Shown here in pieces: positions 15,688-24,139 of a stretch of DNA of 64,000 nt. How positions within the stretch are numbered: position 1 is the first letter of the stretch; every line of letters starts with the position of its first letter. Under the pieces are notes generated by a model that saw nothing but the letters and a program-made list of their open reading frames with translations, made no database searches and was not told where the DNA came from. The stretch spans positions 190,935-254,934 of the forward strand of contig NZ_BMRA01000005.1 in assembly GCF_014648395.1 (NCBI RefSeq). The letters are read 5' to 3'. Origin of the DNA: Micromonospora fulviviridis (GTDB lineage: Bacteria; Actinomycetota; Actinomycetes; Mycobacteriales; Micromonosporaceae). The position numbers and the translations under genes are program-made.

Positions 15688-16536
15688 TTGACGCAGTTGA
15701 CCGGGACCCGGGCCGGGGCACCGGCGCCGGAGGAGCCGGCGGGGCCCGTCGCCGCCCCGCGCCGGCTGGTCGTGCGCCCCGCGGCGGTGGGGCTGCCGGC
15801 GCTCGGCCTGGTCATCGCGGTGGCCGCCTGGTGGCTGGTCACCTCGGGGCTGCACCTGGTGCACCCGGCCGCGCTGCCGCCGCCGCGGGCGGTGTGGCGC
15901 TCGCTGGTCGGCACCACCGACGTGCTGCTTCCGGCGCTGGGCATCACCACCTGGATGACCCTGCTCGGCTTCCTGCTCTCGTCGCTCGCCGGGGTGCTGA
16001 TCGGGATGGCGCTGGCCGCCTCCAGCCGGGTGGAGCGGATGTTCGCCCCGCTGCTGGTGGCGGTCAACGCGGTGCCGAAGATCGCTTTCGGTCCGCTGCT
16101 GGTGGTCGCGGTGGGCTGGGGGCAGAAGCCCATCCTGACCATGGTGTTCCTGCTCTGCTTCTTCCCGATCGTGCTCTCCACGGCGACCGGGCTGACGACC
16201 ACTCCCGCGGACCTGGCCGAGCTGGGCCGCTCGCTGAACGCGTCCTGGTGGCAGGCGTTCCGGAAGGTGCGCTTCCCGGCCGCGCTGCCGCAGATCTTCG
16301 TCGGGCTGAAGGTGGCCATGCCGCTGGCCGCGATCGGCGCGGTGATCGGGGAGTTCTACTCGGACCGGCCCGGGCTGGGCTACCAGATCCTCCAGTACAA
16401 CGGCGTCGGTGACACCCCGACGGCGTGGGCGGCGATCGTGCTGGTGGCGGTGATGAGCATCGTGCTCTACTCGGCCCTCAGCCTGGTCGAGCGCCTCGCC
16501 CTGCCCTGGGTCCGCGCCACCACCTCGGCGCGCTGA
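15688..16536 (+). CDS. ABC importer permease, SsuC/TauC type
   Basis: This is an integral membrane permease of 282 aa with about six hydrophobic segments (for example VGLPALGLVIAVAAWWLV, LGFLLSSLAGVLIGMALA, AAIVLVAVMSIVLYSALS). It carries the cytoplasmic EAA-like loop ELGRSLNASWWQAFRKVRFPAALP that contacts the ATPase. The start appears to be a rare TTG at 15688, because a strong Shine-Dalgarno GAGGAGGA sits at 15676-15683 and no ATG/GTG is nearby in frame. It partners the ATPase encoded at 13483-14268. Confidence 0.87.
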   Translation: MTQLTGTRAGAPAPEEPAGPVAAPRRLVVRPAAVGLPALGLVIAVAAWWLVTSGLHLVHPAALPPPRAVWRSLVGTTDVLLPALGITTWMTLLGFLLSSLAGVLIGMALAASSRVERMFAPLLVAVNAVPKIAFGPLLVVAVGWGQKPILTMVFLLCFFPIVLSTATGLTTTPADLAELGRSLNASWWQAFRKVRFPAALPQIFVGLKVAMPLAAIGAVIGEFYSDRPGLGYQILQYNGVGDTPTAWAAIVLVAVMSIVLYSALSLVERLALPWVRATTSAR

Positions 16537-16543
16537 GCGGCCG

Positions 16544-16579
16544 CTCCCGGCAGGAGACGTCTCCGCTTCCTGCCGGGAG
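16544..16579. terminator. Bidirectional terminator between permease and lipoprotein genes
   Basis: A perfect 12-bp stem (CTCCCGGCAGGA at 16544-16555 and its complement at 16568-16579) lies between two convergent genes. Confidence 0.75.
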
Positions 16580-16588
16580 CCGGCCCGA

Positions 16589-17770
16589 CTAGCCGGCCAG
16601 CCGCCAGCGGCCGCCGCGGGCGACGAGGGTCGTCAACGCCTGCGGCATGAGGCCGGAGTGGTTGTCCGGGGTCATCCGGATCGGCCCGGAGAGGCCGTCG
16701 AGCTGTGCGGTCTCCAGGACGTCGCGCAGGGCGTTCCGGTCCACCTTGCCCGGCTCGCCACCGGCCCGCAGTTCGGCGTCGGCGATGAGCTGGACGGCGT
16801 CCGCCGCGAACGAGGAGTAGCCGTTGTAGCCGCCGAACCGGGCGGTGTACTCCTGGAACCACTGCCGGCGGGCGGCCTTGGCCGGGGTGGTGGCGATGAC
16901 GTCGTCGATCACCATGGTCTGGGTGAAGATCAGCGTGGCCCGCTCGGTGGATCGGGCCGAGGCGCCCAGGAAGAGGTCGCCGGCCGCCGAGGCGTCGAAG
17001 AAGAGCGCCCCGTTGTAGCGGCTCTGCCGGGCGGTGGTGGCCGCCAGCGACGCCTGCTCCGGCGGGGTCCAGACGATCAGCGCCTCGGGCTTCTTGTCGA
17101 CCAGGCTGTCGATCTGGGTGCTGACCTCCGTGTCGGTGGTCCGCACCGACTCGGCGCGAGCCATGCGGATGCCGGCCTTGGTGAACTCGCTGTTCAACGC
17201 GGCCAGCCCCTCCTGGCCGTACTTGTCGGCGCTGTGCAGTACGGCCACCTTGCGGATGTTGCGGCGGGTCAGTTCGGTGGTGAGGGCGGCGGCGCTGTCG
17301 GCCGTATTCGGCGCCAGCTTGAAGACATAGCGGCGCTCGGCGACCGGTTCCGTGACCTCGCCGGAGGAGGCGAGTGCGACGGTGGGAATACGCTTCTCAC
17401 CGATGGTGCGGACGGCACCGACCGCACATTCGTTGCAGCCACCCATGATGATGGCGGTTACCCGTGAGTCACTGCTGAAATCGTTGATGTTCCGCAAGGA
17501 TTCGGCGGCGTCGGAGCGGTTGTCCTTCACCTTGAGTTCGATCTTCCGGCCACCCAGCGCGCCGGAGGAGTTCAACTGCTCGACCTTCAGTTCCAGCGCC
17601 CGTTGGTAGACCATGCCGATCGGCGCGGAGGCGCCGGACAGTTCGAGGTCCGCGGCGATCACGATCGGGCTGGTGTCCTGCGGCTCCCCGCCGATCTCGC
17701 AGCCGGTGAGGGTGGTGGCCAGCACGGCCGATGCGAGCACCGCGATGCTCGCGGAGCGGATGGGGCTCAA
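16589..17770 (-). CDS. Branched-chain-type ABC substrate-binding lipoprotein, orphan
   Basis: This is a periplasmic-binding-fold type I lipoprotein of 393 aa. The signal peptide ends in lipobox LTGC (Cys24). The mature part shows the LivJ/amide-binding pattern IVIAADLELSGASAPIGM, GGRKIELKVKDNRSD, ERRYVFKLAPNTADSA and VAVLHSADKYGQEGL. No permease or ATPase genes of the LivHMGF class are adjacent, so it is an orphan receptor. It is transcribed divergently from the conservon operon, which raises the possibility that it presents a ligand to that sensor; this is inference only. A terminator follows. Confidence 0.83.
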   Translation of the reverse strand: MSPIRSASIAVLASAVLATTLTGCEIGGEPQDTSPIVIAADLELSGASAPIGMVYQRALELKVEQLNSSGALGGRKIELKVKDNRSDAAESLRNINDFSSDSRVTAIIMGGCNECAVGAVRTIGEKRIPTVALASSGEVTEPVAERRYVFKLAPNTADSAAALTTELTRRNIRKVAVLHSADKYGQEGLAALNSEFTKAGIRMARAESVRTTDTEVSTQIDSLVDKKPEALIVWTPPEQASLAATTARQSRYNGALFFDASAAGDLFLGASARSTERATLIFTQTMVIDDVIATTPAKAARRQWFQEYTARFGGYNGYSSFAADAVQLIADAELRAGGEPGKVDRNALRDVLETAQLDGLSGPIRMTPDNHSGLMPQALTTLVARGGRWRLAG

Positions 17771-18217
17771 CTCAGTCCTCCAGGTGCGGCGTGGGCCAGC
17801 GCCCGATCACCGCCGCTCGTCCGTCCTCAGTGGAGGAACGGGATTGGTGTGCCGTACGGTGTGCGCGAAGCCTGCAAAACCTTGCCAATGCCGGGCCCTG
17901 TGGTCAAGCGCGGATGTCGGGAGCGGTTTCGGGACGCTCGTCCCACATGTTGGGGACACGGAACGTTAACCGACAATTACTGCGCAGATACGACTGACCA
18001 CTCTGGAGTTACATGCCCTGTTCAGGGGGCTGGAGAAAAGAAGGTATTAGGTGATCGGATCACGGGTTGAGTCCGCCCCGACCGTTTCCTGCCTCACTGC
18101 CGCTTCCCAAACAGGATCTCGTCTGATGAAATCGCGGCCGTGCCGCGCGTGGCGCTGGCCGCTGCACCAGGCACGGGTCGGCGGGTCAAGCGTGGAAGAA
18201 ACGACGGAGGCGATGTC
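17771..18217. other. 447-bp divergent control region before the conservon
   Basis: The region has no convincing gene and a noticeably lower-GC stretch at about 17960-18065. It contains a perfect palindrome GTGATC-G-GATCAC (18051-18063) and a CCCTG-TT-CAGGG inverted repeat near 18015-18026, both possible regulator sites. I could not assign a confident -35/-10 pair in either direction. Confidence 0.4.
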
Positions 18218-21200
18218 GTGAGCACCGGATCTACGACCCTGCCCGAGAGCACTGACGTCGATCAGCGGAATCGGCGACGGCGGCTGCCTCGGCTGCGTGA
18301 CGCGCGGATCCGCTCCAAGCTCGCCCTGATCCTCGTCGTTCCGGTGGCGGCTGTCATGGCACTGGCAACTATCCGACTCGTCTCGGTCGGCGAGGGCGCG
18401 TACGAGGCCAACCGGATCCGGTCGCTGACCGCGCTGTCGATCGACGTCTCGGCGCTCACCCAGGACCTGCACAAGGAGCGGATGGCCGCGGCCGCCTTCC
18501 TGTACACGTCGAACCAGAAGTCGGACGCCTACAACCTGCGGGTACGCCGCACCGACGAGCGGATCGCGGCCTACCAGGACGAGCGCGGGAAGCTCGGCGA
18601 CGTGCCGAAATCGGTGCGCGACCGGCTCAAGGTGATCGACGACCACCTGAAAACGCTGAACGGCACCCGCCAGAAGGTGCTGGACCGGCAGCAGATGCCG
18701 GTCGCCGAGGCGAGCCTGCGCTACGGCATCATCCTCGACGACCTGGTCGCGTACGGCGACACGCTGGCCCAGCAGCCCGGCGCGGAGAGCCTGGCCGACG
18801 CCCGTCGCGCGGTGGCCGCCTTCGCCCACGCCAAGGCTGAGGTCGCCGAGGAGGAGGCGGTCGCCTACACCGCGCTCGCCACGGGCCGGATCGACGACGA
18901 GCAGTTCTCCTCGTTCGTGGCCACCCTGACCGGCCAGCAGGAGGCCCTGCTCTCGTTCTCCCGGGCCGCCGAGCCGGACCAGCGGGCCCTGGTGGACCGC
19001 ACCGTCTCCGGTGACGCCGTGCAGCTCGGCGACCGGGTCGCCACCGACGTCTCCCGCTCCGTCGGGCAGGCCCCGCTGGTCACCGCCGACGAGGCCGCCG
19101 CGGCCATCGCCGCGGTCGGCGACCTGATGCGGTGGGCCGAGATCCAGCTCCAGGACGAGCTGCTCGCCGACGCCGACGCGGTGCGTACCGACGTCATCCG
19201 GCAGGCCTTCATGGAGAGCCTGCTGGTGCTGCTCACCCTGGCCATCGCCGTGACGCTGGCCGTGGTGCTGGCCCGCTCGCTCAACGACTCGCTGCGCCGG
19301 CTGCGCGAGGGCGCCCTGGCGGTGGCGAACCACGACCTGCCCGACGCCGTGAGCCGGCTGCAGAACGTCAACGCCATCGGCGACGGCGGCGTCGACGAGA
19401 TCGTCCAGCAGGTCCGGGACCCGATCAAGCTGACCAACCGCGACGAGGTCGGCCAGGTGGCCGCGGCCTTCAACGTGGTCCACCGGGAGGCGGTCCGGGT
19501 GGCGGCCGAGCAGGCCGCGCTGCGGACCAGCGTCTCGGCGATGTTCCTGAACCTGGCCCGCCGCTCGCAGAGCCTGGTCGACCGGATGATCGGCGAGCTG
19601 GACGCGATCGAGCGCGGCGAGGAGGACCCGAAGCGGCTGGCCCAGCTCTTCGAGCTGGACCACCTGGCCACCCGGATGCGCCGCAACGACGAGAACCTGC
19701 TGGTGCTGGCCGGGGCCGACTCGGCCGTGCCGCGCCGCGACGACGCGCTCCTGGTCGACGTGCTGCGCGCCGCCCAGTCCGAGGTGGAGCTCTACAACCG
19801 GATCGAGTTCGGCACGGTCGACACCGACATCTCGGTCGCCGCCCACGCGGTCAACGACGTGGTCCGCCTGGTCGCCGAGCTGCTCGACAACGCCACCCGG
19901 TTCTCGCCGCCGAACACCATCGTGGTGGCCGACGGCCGGCGGATCCGCGACTACGTGCTCATCCAGGTCGAGGACCGTGGCCTCGGCCTCAGCGACGAGC
20001 AGCTCGACTCCCTCAACCGCAGGCTGGCGGCCCCGCCCACGGTCGACGTCGCCGCGTTCCGGCTGATGGGTCTGGCCGTGGTGAGCCGGCTCGCCTCCCG
20101 CTACGGGATCCGGGTCGAGCTGCGCCGCAACGTGGAGGGCGGCACCGTCGCCCAGGTCACCCTGCCGAACGCCACCGTGGTGCTGCCGGCGAACCGGGGC
20201 CAGGCCCCGCTGACCCGCCCGCGCCAGCCGCTCGCCGTCGAGCAGTCCCCGCTCAGCCAGGTCGGTGCCGGCGACGCGCTGGCCGGCGCGGGCCGGGCCG
20301 GCACGGCCACCCTGGCCGACCAGTGGCGCAGCACGGCCACCCCGCCGCCCGCCCGCTGGCAGGCGCCCGCCGAGGCGCGGGACACCGCCCCGGCCGTGCA
20401 GTTCGGCGGCGTGACCGGCGCACTGCCCAGCGCGCCGCCGGCCGTCCCCGTCGCCTCCGCGCCGCCCGCCCCCGCCCCCGCCCCGGCCGCCCCCGCCCCG
20501 GTTCCCGGTGCCGGCTGGTCGGCGGGTGGGCCGACCACCGCGTACCCGGCGCTCGATCCGCTGCCCCAGCGGGCAGCGGCCACGGGGGCGGCGGCCCCCG
20601 CGCCGGCCGCCCCGCCGCCGGCGCCGCCGGCCTACCAGCCGGCCGCCGCGGCCCCGGCGGTCCCGGTGGTGGCCCGGCCGGACCGGCCGGCCGAGGCGCC
20701 GATCTTCCGGGAGATGGAGGCGGTCTGGTTCCGCTCGCACGGCGAGGACGAGACCACCATCTTCACCCGCCCCCGGTTCGACGAGGAGCCGGCGCAGGCC
20801 GCCGCCTCCGCGCAGCCGGCCGGCGCGTCCCCGCCGCCGCCGCTGCCGACCCGCACCCCGGGCGCCCAGGCGGCGGGGCTGACCACACCACCGCCGTACA
20901 CCCCGCCGGCCGTCCCGACCCCGCCGCCCGCCGCGGCCGTGCCCCCGCCGGCGCCGAAGCCGCCGGCGATCGACCCGGAGGCGTGGCGGACGGCCGCCGA
21001 CGAGGGCTGGTCGCGGGCCAGCAAGGCCGCGGAGCCCGCCAACGCCGGCACGACCCGTTCCGGCCTGCCCAAGCGGGTGCCGCAGGCCCAGCTCGTGCCC
21101 GGTGGCATCGAGCCGAAGGGCAGCCGGGCCAGCACCCGGCGCACCCCGGACGAAGTACGCGGCCTGCTGTCGGCCTACCACCGCGGTGTGCAGCGGGGTC

Positions 21201-21253
21201 GGACGGCCGGCGCGGACCTGAACAGCACCTCGACCAAGGAGACGAACCGATGA
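18218..21253 (+). CDS. Conservon sensor histidine kinase (CvnA type) with nitrate/nitrite-sensing NIT domain
   Basis: This 1011-aa membrane protein has a basic N-terminus, TM helix 1 (about residues 35-55), an extracellular helical NIT-like domain containing LHKERMAAAAFL, TM helix 2 (about 330-350, LLVLLTLAIAVTLAVVL), a HAMP-like linker, a dimerisation segment with FELDHLATRMRRN and an HATPase domain with ELLDNATRFS and the G-box EDRGLGLSD. About 350 Pro/Ala-rich residues follow, ending in KGSRAST-type basic sequence. The GTG is preceded by GGAGG at 18206-18210. Family knowledge: conservon kinases work with roadblock, DUF742 and GTPase proteins at the membrane. Its stop overlaps the next ATG. 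Confidence 0.88.
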   Translation: MSTGSTTLPESTDVDQRNRRRRLPRLRDARIRSKLALILVVPVAAVMALATIRLVSVGEGAYEANRIRSLTALSIDVSALTQDLHKERMAAAAFLYTSNQKSDAYNLRVRRTDERIAAYQDERGKLGDVPKSVRDRLKVIDDHLKTLNGTRQKVLDRQQMPVAEASLRYGIILDDLVAYGDTLAQQPGAESLADARRAVAAFAHAKAEVAEEEAVAYTALATGRIDDEQFSSFVATLTGQQEALLSFSRAAEPDQRALVDRTVSGDAVQLGDRVATDVSRSVGQAPLVTADEAAAAIAAVGDLMRWAEIQLQDELLADADAVRTDVIRQAFMESLLVLLTLAIAVTLAVVLARSLNDSLRRLREGALAVANHDLPDAVSRLQNVNAIGDGGVDEIVQQVRDPIKLTNRDEVGQVAAAFNVVHREAVRVAAEQAALRTSVSAMFLNLARRSQSLVDRMIGELDAIERGEEDPKRLAQLFELDHLATRMRRNDENLLVLAGADSAVPRRDDALLVDVLRAAQSEVELYNRIEFGTVDTDISVAAHAVNDVVRLVAELLDNATRFSPPNTIVVADGRRIRDYVLIQVEDRGLGLSDEQLDSLNRRLAAPPTVDVAAFRLMGLAVVSRLASRYGIRVELRRNVEGGTVAQVTLPNATVVLPANRGQAPLTRPRQPLAVEQSPLSQVGAGDALAGAGRAGTATLADQWRSTATPPPARWQAPAEARDTAPAVQFGGVTGALPSAPPAVPVASAPPAPAPAPAAPAPVPGAGWSAGGPTTAYPALDPLPQRAAATGAAAPAPAAPPPAPPAYQPAAAAPAVPVVARPDRPAEAPIFREMEAVWFRSHGEDETTIFTRPRFDEEPAQAAASAQPAGASPPPPLPTRTPGAQAAGLTTPPPYTPPAVPTPPPAAAVPPPAPKPPAIDPEAWRTAADEGWSRASKAAEPANAGTTRSGLPKRVPQAQLVPGGIEPKGSRASTRRTPDEVRGLLSAYHRGVQRGRTAGADLNSTSTKETNR

Positions 21254-21657
21254 ACAGGCCAGCGGCCATGCAGGACATGGGTTGGCTGCTCACCAACTTC
21301 GCCGACAGCGTGGCGGGCATCGCCCACGTGGTGGCGGTGTCCGCGGACGGGCTGCTGCTCGCCTCCTCCCGCGACCTGCCGGGGGATCGGGCCGACCAGC
21401 TCGCCGCGATCACCTCCGGCGTGGTGAGCCTGACCGAGGGTGCCGCCCGGATGTTCAGCGCCGGCGGAGTGCTCCAGACCGTCATCGAGATGGACAGTGG
21501 ATATCTCTTCCTCATGTCCATCAGCGACGGCTCGTCGATGGCCGTGCTGGCCGCGCGGAGCTGCGACGTCGGCCAGGTGGGCTACGAGATGGCACTGCTG
21601 GTGGAACGGGTCGGCCAGGCGCTGGTTCCGCTGCCCAGGGACGCCGTCCGGCCCTGA
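21250..21657 (+). CDS. Roadblock/LC7 domain protein (CvnB type)
   Basis: This is a 135-aa Roadblock/LC7-fold protein, the second conservon component. In this family it dimerises and acts as a regulator or scaffold of the small GTPase encoded two genes downstream. Typical sequence: MGWLLTNFADSVAGIAHVVAVSADGLLLA and SGYLFLMSISDGSSMAVLA, with no membrane segment. The ATG is embedded in the stop of the kinase gene (ATGA), so the subunits are probably made in matched amounts. Confidence 0.92.
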   Translation: MNRPAAMQDMGWLLTNFADSVAGIAHVVAVSADGLLLASSRDLPGDRADQLAAITSGVVSLTEGAARMFSAGGVLQTVIEMDSGYLFLMSISDGSSMAVLAARSCDVGQVGYEMALLVERVGQALVPLPRDAVRP

Positions 21658-21720
21658 CCGGCCGTCCGGTGACGTGGCCCGGAGCCCGTCCGGCTCCGAA
21701 TGAGGGGAGGTGATCGCGAG

Positions 21721-22083
21721 ATGGAACCACGACGAGACCCGCGTGGCGCGCTGGTGCGACCGTACGCGGTCACCCGTGGCCGCACCGAGCCGTTGCAGAA
21801 CATCGCGCTCGAGGCGGTGCTGTCGTGCACGCCCACCCAGTCGGCCGAGGCGCGATTCGCCGGGCACGACAAGTACCGCATCGCCTCGGTCTGCGAAGGC
21901 CGGGCACAGTCGCTGGCGGAGATCGCCGCTTACACCCGGATGCCGCTGGGCGTCACCCGGGTGCTGGTCGCCGACATGGTGGCCGAGGGCCTGCTGACGC
22001 TACACACTGCCGCTCCCGCGACGGGGTTCGCGGCGCGGATGAACCTGCTTGGAAGGGTGCTAAGTGGACTTCGCGAACTATGA
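21721..22083 (+). CDS. DUF742 protein (CvnC type)
   Basis: This is a 120-aa DUF742 protein, the third conservon component. The family has a winged-helix-like fold of unclear role; here RPYAVTRGRTEP, LAEIAAYTRMPLGVTRVLVADMVAEGLL is the recognisable core. ATG 21721 is chosen over an upstream in-frame ATG at 21700 because GGGGAGGTG at 21704-21712 is well placed as its Shine-Dalgarno. The 3' end overlaps the GTPase gene by 20 bases. Confidence 0.9.
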   Translation: MEPRRDPRGALVRPYAVTRGRTEPLQNIALEAVLSCTPTQSAEARFAGHDKYRIASVCEGRAQSLAEIAAYTRMPLGVTRVLVADMVAEGLLTLHTAAPATGFAARMNLLGRVLSGLREL

Positions 22084-22681
22084 CCCCGCCGGGGCGAGCC
22101 GCAGCCGGGAGATCATCTCCGCGAAGATCGTCATCGCGGGCGGCTTCGGGGTGGGCAAGACCACCCTGGTGGGCGCGATCTCCGAGATCCAACCGCTGAC
22201 CACCGAGGCGCTGATGACCGCGGCGGGCGTCGGCATCGACGACCCGTCGAAGGTGCCCGGCAAGGAGACCACCACGGTCGCCATGGACTTCGGCCGGATC
22301 ACCATGGCCGAGGACCTGATCCTCTATCTCTTCGGCACGCCGGGCCAGACCCGCTTCTGGTTCATGTGGGACGAGATCATCCGGGGCGCGGTGGGCGCGG
22401 CCGTGCTGGTGGACACCCGCCGGATCACCGACGCCTTCGCGCCGCTGGACTACTTCGAGAACCGCAACCTGCCGTACGTGGTGGCGCTGAACCGGTTCGA
22501 CGACGCGCCGCACTACGAGCTGGAGGAGGTCCGCGAGGCGCTGGCGATCTCGCCGGACGTGCCGCTGGTGATGTGCGACGCGCGGCGGCGCGAGTCGGTC
22601 AAGCAGGTGCTGGTGACCGTGGTCGAGCACGCCATGCTCCGGCTCCAGGCCGAGCACGGCTTCGCGGCGCCGGTCGGCTGA
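22064..22681 (+). CDS. Small GTPase-like ATP/GTP-binding protein (CvnD type)
   Basis: This is a 205-aa Ras-like P-loop protein, the fourth conservon component. The P-loop is GGFGVGKTT near residue 27-35. The switch II region reads LFGTPGQTRFWFMW, so Gln is present as in MglA/Arl-type switches, and the base-recognition motif is ALNRFDD (a variant of NKxD). In the family it cycles between GDP and GTP under the control of the roadblock protein. GTG start, overlapping the DUF742 gene. It is convergent with the regulator gene at 22704. Confidence 0.92.
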   Translation: MDFANYDPAGASRSREIISAKIVIAGGFGVGKTTLVGAISEIQPLTTEALMTAAGVGIDDPSKVPGKETTTVAMDFGRITMAEDLILYLFGTPGQTRFWFMWDEIIRGAVGAAVLVDTRRITDAFAPLDYFENRNLPYVVALNRFDDAPHYELEEVREALAISPDVPLVMCDARRRESVKQVLVTVVEHAMLRLQAEHGFAAPVG

Positions 22682-22703
22682 CTCCTCCGCCGGCGGCGGC
22701 GGG

Positions 22704-23792
22704 TCAGTCGACCCGCAGCCGGTAGCCGCGCTTGACCACGGTCTGCACCACGCGGGGGGCGTCGAGCCCGACCCGCAGGCGGGCGACCGCCATCTCCACC
22801 GCGTGCTCGTCCGCGCCCCGGGGCAGGGTACGCAGCAGGGCGGTGCGGGACAGCACCTTCCCGGGCGCTACCGCGAGCGCCCGCAGCACCGCCATCGGGG
22901 CCGGCGCGAGCGGGCGCAGCTCGCCGTCCACCACCGCGGCGTGGCCGCGCAGGGTCAGCAGGTGCCCGCCGGCCTTCACGGTCACCGTCCGGCGGGGCAG
23001 CTCGTCGACGATCGTCCGGACAAGGGCGCCGAGCCGGGCCCGGTTCGGGGCGCTCACCGGCACCCCCCGCCGCACCAGGGGCTCGGCGGTGACCGCACCG
23101 ACGCAGCTGGCCAGCACGTCCCCGCGCAGGGCCGCCAGCACCGTCTCGGTCCGGTCCCCGGCCGCCCGCAGCAGCGCCTCGGCCGCCGGGGCGGAGGTGA
23201 ACGTGACGGCGTCGACCATCCGCCCGGCGACCAGGTCGATCAGCCGGTGCAGCGGTGCCGGGTCGGTCGGCGGCGCCCAGCGGTAGACCGGCACCTCGAT
23301 CACCGTGGCCCCGGCCGACTCCAGCGCCTCGGTGCACTCCGGCTGCCGCTCGCCGTGCAGTTGCAGCGCGATGACCTGGCCGGCCACGCCGCGCCGGACC
23401 AGGTGCTCGACCACCTCGTCGCAGCTCTCCGAGGCGGGGGACCAGTGCTCCCGCAGCCCGGCCGCCCGGATCGCCCCGGTCGCCTTGGGACCGCGGGCCA
23501 CCACGTACGACCGGGCCAGCACGGCACGCAGCGGCTCGGCCAGCCCCCAACCCTCGGCTGCCTCCAGCCAGCCGCGCATCCCGATGCCGGTGTTCGCCAT
23601 GAGCACGTCCGGCGGGCGCTCCAGGCAGGTCCGGGTGGCCTCGCGCAGGTCGGTGTCGTCGGCCAGCGGCACGATCCGCAGCGCCGGGGCGAGCACCACC
23701 CGCGCGCCGCGCCGCTGGAGCAGCGCGGCCAGCTCGTCGCGCCGCCGGTCGGCGGTGACCCCGATGGTGAAGCCGGCCAGTTCCTCCCGCAT
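22704..23792 (-). CDS. nnaR: Uroporphyrinogen-III synthase-like regulator with C-terminal winged helix (NnaR type)
   Basis: Residues about 1-250 have the HemD fold (FTIGVTADRRRDELAALLQRRGA, FTSAPAAEALL) and about 270-360 form an OmpR/PhoB-like winged helix ending VVQTVVKRGYRLRVD. In Streptomyces a protein of this architecture, NnaR, co-activates nitrate/nitrite assimilation genes with GlnR; this is recalled family knowledge. Its ATG overlaps the nirD stop, so it belongs to the nitrate operon and would provide feedback. A catalytic HemD role for sirohaem supply to NirB is the alternative, but the DNA-binding domain argues for regulation. The start at 23792 is where similarity begins. Confidence 0.82.
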   Translation of the reverse strand: MREELAGFTIGVTADRRRDELAALLQRRGARVVLAPALRIVPLADDTDLREATRTCLERPPDVLMANTGIGMRGWLEAAEGWGLAEPLRAVLARSYVVARGPKATGAIRAAGLREHWSPASESCDEVVEHLVRRGVAGQVIALQLHGERQPECTEALESAGATVIEVPVYRWAPPTDPAPLHRLIDLVAGRMVDAVTFTSAPAAEALLRAAGDRTETVLAALRGDVLASCVGAVTAEPLVRRGVPVSAPNRARLGALVRTIVDELPRRTVTVKAGGHLLTLRGHAAVVDGELRPLAPAPMAVLRALAVAPGKVLSRTALLRTLPRGADEHAVEMAVARLRVGLDAPRVVQTVVKRGYRLRVD

Positions 23793-24139
23793 CACTCCTC
23801 CTGTCGCAACCGCACCTCGACCAGGCCGTCCCGGCAGCGCACCTCGTGCCGCCGCAGCGCCACGCCCGGGAGGTCCAGGCACCGCCCGGTGGTCAGGTCG
23901 TAGACCTGCTTGTGCAGCGGGGAGGCGAGCGTCGGCAGGCCGCCGCGGCTGCCCACGATGCCCCGGGACATCACCTGCGCGCCGCCGACCGGGTCGAGGT
24001 TGTCGACCGCGTACAGCTCGCCGCCGGTGCGGAAGAGCGCCACCTGCACCCCGTCGACCAGGGCGGCCACGCCCCGGTCCGGGTCCAGCCGGTCCAGCGG
24101 GCAGACCGCCGTCCAGGCCAGCATCGTCGGGGCGCTCAT
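23792..24139 (-). CDS. nirD: Nitrite reductase (NADH) small subunit
   Basis: NirD is a Rieske-fold small subunit of assimilatory NADH-nitrite reductase, 115 aa. It has the beta-rich pattern WTAVCPLDRLDPDRGVAALVDG, ALFRTGGELYAVDN and LASPLHKQVYDLTTGRCLD. As usual for NirD, the Cys-His pairs that would bind a [2Fe-2S] cluster are absent, so it is structural. The ATG overlaps the nirB stop and its own stop overlaps the regulator gene. Confidence 0.92.
   Translation of the reverse strand: MSAPTMLAWTAVCPLDRLDPDRGVAALVDGVQVALFRTGGELYAVDNLDPVGGAQVMSRGIVGSRGGLPTLASPLHKQVYDLTTGRCLDLPGVALRRHEVRCRDGLVEVRLRQEE

Noticed and set aside
18047..21181. 1044-codon open frame antisense to the conservon kinase
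   Set aside because: High GC produces long stop-free antisense frames. The translation is Gly/Arg/His-rich with no domain, and the plus strand encodes a clear kinase.
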